Assembly: GCF_023715405.1 (NCBI RefSeq)
Contig: NZ_JAMBOC010000002.1
Location: 186,001-250,000, forward strand
Source of the DNA: Solibacillus isronensis
GTDB taxonomy: Bacteria > Bacillota > Bacilli > Bacillales_A > Planococcaceae
Direction: 5' to 3'
Length of the DNA: 64,000 nucleotides
The position numbers were made by a program, and so were the translations under genes. Below are positions 61,168 through 64,000 of the stretch, piece after piece (the stretch's first letter is position 1; every line of letters starts with the position of its first letter). Below the pieces are notes generated by a model that saw nothing but the letters and a program-made list of their open reading frames with translations, had not been told where the DNA came from and did no database searches.

Positions 61168-62517
61168 TTATTGAACCTTTGTATGAATATTTATTCCTAA
61201 GCGCCGTTCGATTTTTTTCTTTCGATTTTTTATCTGTAGAATCATTATATTCTTTGTATGAGGCGATATCTCATCAAATTTTTCTTGAGCACGTTTGGCA
61301 TAAGTGATGAAATTCCCGAATTCTCCTCTATTAATACCTAGATCAGTATACAAACTGTAAATTTTCTTTCTATATGGCAATTTCTCTAAAGATTTTTTAT
61401 CTTTTACTTTCTTGGCACTATCTATCATTTGGTACGCTTTACGATAAAATTTATAAGGACTTTTCCCTCTCATTTTCACCGAATTTCCATCAAAAACAAA
61501 TCCAAGATAATCTATATGACCTGTTTTTGGATCATTTAAATTTTTAATCTTAGAGTCACTGTATATGAATAATCCAGTCTTCTCTTCTTGAACTTCAATT
61601 TTATTCTTTGAAGCTAGATTTCTTACTTCTACTTCTATTTTTTTTAAACAATCAAATGAATTCAACTGCTCTTTCTTCATTGGAATTACTAAAATAAAGT
61701 CATCTGAATATCTTCTATACAAACCTGAATATCGATCAGCTAACTGCTTCATTTCTAAATCAAATTCTATAGAATATAAGTTTGCAAAAACTGCACTAAT
61801 CGCTGTCCCTTGAGGAATTCCATATTTGTTTTCATTTTTATTTGCTGGATTTTCACGTTGAAATGTCCTAAAATCTTTTAACTCATTAAAGTAACTTCTC
61901 TTACCCGTACTTTTAATTTGCTTATCAGTACCGAATTTCTCTGTTAAAAAGTTTTTTTCATAATAGCCGTATTTAGTAATGGATTTATAGACATTAAACC
62001 AATCATTACTCAGTTTCTCCGCTTCTAACACTCTTATTAAGTTTTTCTTTAATAACTTATGATCAATTTTATCGAAAAAACTAGTAAAATCCCCCACTAA
62101 AATATAGGCTTCCTTTAAATTGACTATATTACTTATAATTTCAGCAGCAAAATCAATATTAGATTTTCCATCCTTTTTATTTCGATATGCCGTTACACAT
62201 TCATCAATTCCAAAATGTAAACACCAATTATTGTATTTAGTATTTAAAATTTCATCTGCATAATATTTGTAAATATAATTATCAAGATGACCTGAATACA
62301 TAATGTTACGATCTTTCCTCTTAATTGGTCGATATTTCATTTCGGGATTTTTTGTTCCTATATTCTTATTAAAGGATGAAACATAGTGAATAAATGGTAA
62401 AAAGCTATGCTTTCCAATTTTATTAGAATTAGTTACATAGCTTTCAACATTTTCGATTTTTACTCTTTTATCAAAATGTAAATACCTTTTAGTTTTATAT
62501 TTTTCAGGATTAAGCAT
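61168..62517 (-). CDS. DRT2-like defence reverse transcriptase
   Basis: 449 aa single-domain reverse transcriptase. RT motifs: YILVGDFTSFFDKIDHKLL (motif A), YGIPQGTAISAVFANLYSIE (motif B), LYRRYSDDFILVIP (motif C, SDD) and GHIDYLGFVFDG (motif D/E). The N-terminus (KTKRYLHFDKRVKIENVES; SFLPFIHYVSSFNKNIG; RNIMYSGHLDNYIYKYYADE) and helical C-terminus fit the UG2/DRT2 class, which defends against phages by rolling-circle reverse transcription of an upstream ncRNA into a concatemeric gene. No intron or retron partner genes are beside it. AGAGGTGTAGGA precedes ATG. Confidence 0.7.
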   Translation of the reverse strand: MLNPEKYKTKRYLHFDKRVKIENVESYVTNSNKIGKHSFLPFIHYVSSFNKNIGTKNPEMKYRPIKRKDRNIMYSGHLDNYIYKYYADEILNTKYNNWCLHFGIDECVTAYRNKKDGKSNIDFAAEIISNIVNLKEAYILVGDFTSFFDKIDHKLLKKNLIRVLEAEKLSNDWFNVYKSITKYGYYEKNFLTEKFGTDKQIKSTGKRSYFNELKDFRTFQRENPANKNENKYGIPQGTAISAVFANLYSIEFDLEMKQLADRYSGLYRRYSDDFILVIPMKKEQLNSFDCLKKIEVEVRNLASKNKIEVQEEKTGLFIYSDSKIKNLNDPKTGHIDYLGFVFDGNSVKMRGKSPYKFYRKAYQMIDSAKKVKDKKSLEKLPYRKKIYSLYTDLGINRGEFGNFITYAKRAQEKFDEISPHTKNIMILQIKNRKKKIERRLGINIHTKVQ

Positions 62518-62524
62518 TCCTACA

Positions 62525-62803
62525 CCTCTTTTTTTGGAGCGGAAGGGACAGCAGATCTGGTATCTGTCTATCGTCCCTTCTGCAGCGCAAAGTCATAGTA
62601 CTACAATATTGACCATTTTTAGATGTAGCACACCAGAATGAGATTCAACTTATCTGTTACAATGAGATTAATTGCAAAGTTAGTAGCCAGGAAGGTGATA
62701 TAATGGAAATCTTTGTTCCACTGTTTCTTATTCTGCTTGATTCGTTCTTTAGCTTACTACTTGAATGTTTCAAACATTGTATACTGCTAGCGTATTAATA
62801 GCA
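62525..62803 (-). ncRNA. Candidate DRT2 ncRNA upstream of the reverse transcriptase
   Basis: About 280 nt between a TATAATAAAA -10-like box (62807-62816, minus strand) and the RT ribosome binding site, about the size expected for DRT2 ncRNAs. It begins with hairpin CTGCTAT..AGCAG and ends with a strong GAAGGGAC...GTCCCTTC hairpin (62541-62580) containing AGAT/ATCT. Positions 62753-62622 hold a 44-codon stop-free sense frame (KERIKQNKKQWNKDFHYITF ...), which could be the repeat unit of a Neo-like product. Boundaries are estimates. Confidence 0.5.
62703..62798 (+). CDS. Possible 31-aa hydrophobic peptide, antisense to the ncRNA
   Basis: ATG at 62703 follows GGAAGGTGATATA. It reads MEIFVPLFLILLDSFFSLLL then ECFKHCILLAY, a single TM-like helix. 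It may be a real small toxin-like gene, a leader, or chance given its overlap with the candidate ncRNA. Confidence 0.35.
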   Translation: MEIFVPLFLILLDSFFSLLLECFKHCILLAY

Positions 62804-63018
62804 GGCATTTTTATTATATCATTTCCCTCACAGGAATTTCCAATAAAAATTCGGAATATTCTATTCTCCCAAGTTATTTTTCAGTTTATTCTTTCCTCCT
62901 CTTAAATATCCAATCAATAAACACGTATTAATATAAAAGATTATTATTCTATACCCATTAAAAATTATCAGTTCGTATCAGAAGCTGCAATTACATTTTT
63001 CCAATTGTTTTTGTTATA

Positions 63019-63222
63019 CTAATTTTCATTTACCAATTTATCTTTTAAACAATTACAACATTGCTTGATTTCTCTTTTTATAAAGCCTTGTACTTGTAGT
63101 TTATTACATATTTGGTTAACTTGCTGTCTCGGTTTAATATTCAATACCGACGATAGACAATCATCACAATATAAATCCTTTGTGCTATTAATGAAATTTT
63201 GAATTATTTTTATATTAGACAT
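63019..63222 (-). CDS. Small zinc-ribbon/HTH-like protein, 67 aa
   Basis: Two Cys pairs (LYCDDCLS and QCCNCLKDK) around a helical IKPRQQVNQICNKLQVQGFI that resembles a winged-helix recognition region. Such short proteins accompany restriction or nuclease genes in Bacillota. Poor ribosome binding site (GGGTTTATG context). 170 bp downstream of the HNH gene; 62804-63018 shows no gene. Confidence 0.6.
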   Translation of the reverse strand: MSNIKIIQNFINSTKDLYCDDCLSSVLNIKPRQQVNQICNKLQVQGFIKREIKQCCNCLKDKLVNEN

Positions 63223-63394
63223 AAACCCTATATTCCCTTCCCTATACGAAGTAGGTGTAGGGAATTTCCCATCACCTCTACAGTAAAGTTAACTTAAATA
63301 TCCAATTTTGTAATACCTGCTATTCAATGCAGATGGGACTAATTAATTTATGGCGAACTACTTTTATCACGGAACACTTAACGGTTTTTTTACT

Positions 63395-64000
63395 TCAATG
63401 GCTATCTAAAATACGTTCCCTTAATTGTTCTATCGATAAATATACACCCTTTTCTTTGTGATGAAGCATTGAATTGCAATTTGGGCAAACAGGTATTAAA
63501 TCTTTTATTGGATCTACGATATAGCCCTGTTGTATTTGATGAAGTGTCTTTATGTGATGTACATGAATAAAATCTTTCCCTACTTCTCCGTAGGTTTTCT
63601 CAAAATCCAAATTACAAACTTGACATTGTATCCCATAATAATCGATACATTGTTTGCGAGCAAAAGGATTGCGTTCATAAACATTCACCATAACACTTTT
63701 ACGCTTTCCTTCTTCTAATGTTTCAGGAACTTCATCAGGATAAAACCATCCGTTAAGTCCCTATCAAAGAATGGCATAATATAAACACGCAATACACCCG
63801 TTAATTTCATCAATCCTTGAATATCCCCCTTCAAACCTTGCTCACGTAAATGTGCTAGAGACAGTTCTGGATTATCAACTTCATCAACTAAGCGTATACG
63901 TGTCCAATCCCACTCATTGGATTGCTCAAATTTCTGTTCATCCATCCAAAACGTTTTATTATATGTAAAATCTTTAGTACGTACCAACCCTTCTATAACT
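63395..64000 (-). pseudogene. HNH endonuclease gene, frameshifted and running off the window
   Basis: The 3' frame encodes FYPDEVPETLEEGKRKSVMV, ARKQCIDYYGIQCQVCNLDF and FIHVHHIKTLHQIQQGYIVD, IPVCPNCNSMLHHKEKGVYL: a CxxC...HVHHI...CPNCNSMLHH HNH zinc nuclease. The 5' part (VRTKDFTYNKTFWMDEQKFE ... VYIMPFFDRDL) continues beyond 64000 and lies in another frame. The frames meet at about 63750-63757 (AGGGACTTAAC); loss of one G from a G-run would restore RGLNGWFYPDE. Could be a sequencing error. Confidence 0.75.

Noticed and set aside
61168..62517. Group II intron maturase or retron RT
   Set aside because: No maturase or HNH domain, no intron domain V sequence and no msr/msd-like structure were seen; N-terminal motifs fit the UG/DRT class better.

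Overview
The window looks like chromosomal DNA of a low-GC, endospore-type member of the Bacillota, most likely the Lysinibacillus/Solibacillus side of the Planococcaceae (Caryophanaceae). This is inferred from AT-rich sequence, strong AGGAGG ribosome binding sites with frequent TTG/GTG starts, a secreted SLH-domain surface protein, an rsbQ-rsbP pair, a yunC homologue and YrzI-type small proteins. No rRNA, tRNA or CRISPR array was seen.

Layout. 0-16 kb is ordinary chromosome: a TetR regulator, secreted and S-layer-type proteins, yunC, cobT under a cobalamin riboswitch, an MBL-fold hydrolase, small membrane proteins, a diguanylate cyclase, the rsbQP energy-stress pair and a PLD-family enzyme. 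16-32 kb is an accessory region. It has many short, unrelated genes (DUF2294, a DUF2268-type protease, DUF3995, GrpB, NUDIX, lipoproteins, tiny membrane proteins) in both orientations, separated by at least three recurring intergenic repeat families, with several decayed genes. One repeat is interrupted by an IS110-family element whose non-coding leader carries sequences matching both insertion flanks, as expected for a bridge RNA.

32-36 kb holds YrzI-type small genes, an Xre regulator plus membrane protein, and what looks like a peptide-pheromone module: an Rgg-like regulator, a divergent 18-codon gene resembling streptococcal SHP peptides, and a secreted bacteriocin-like protein. 35.8-43.9 kb is a transport and deacylation cluster: two M20 amidohydrolases, an AbgT-type and an MFS transporter, and a GAF/PucR-type regulator. 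44-54 kb is housekeeping and accessory metabolism: GGDEF protein, YetF, UvsE, polysaccharide deacetylase, dehydrogenases and an ECF sigma/anti-sigma pair. 54-64 kb has a GDPD, an AbaSI-like modification-dependent nuclease, a YkvI pseudogene, a DUF4153 protein, an alcohol dehydrogenase with a divergent LuxR-type regulator, and at the right edge a DRT2-like defence reverse transcriptase with an apparent upstream ncRNA, followed by a frameshifted HNH nuclease.

The most notable items are the IS110 guide/target match, the repeat-bounded cassette-like region, the Rgg/SHP-like module, the DRT2-like locus, and several genes whose best start is a non-canonical ATC, ATT or CTG codon. Function calls rest on motif and family recognition from translated sequence; no database search was possible.
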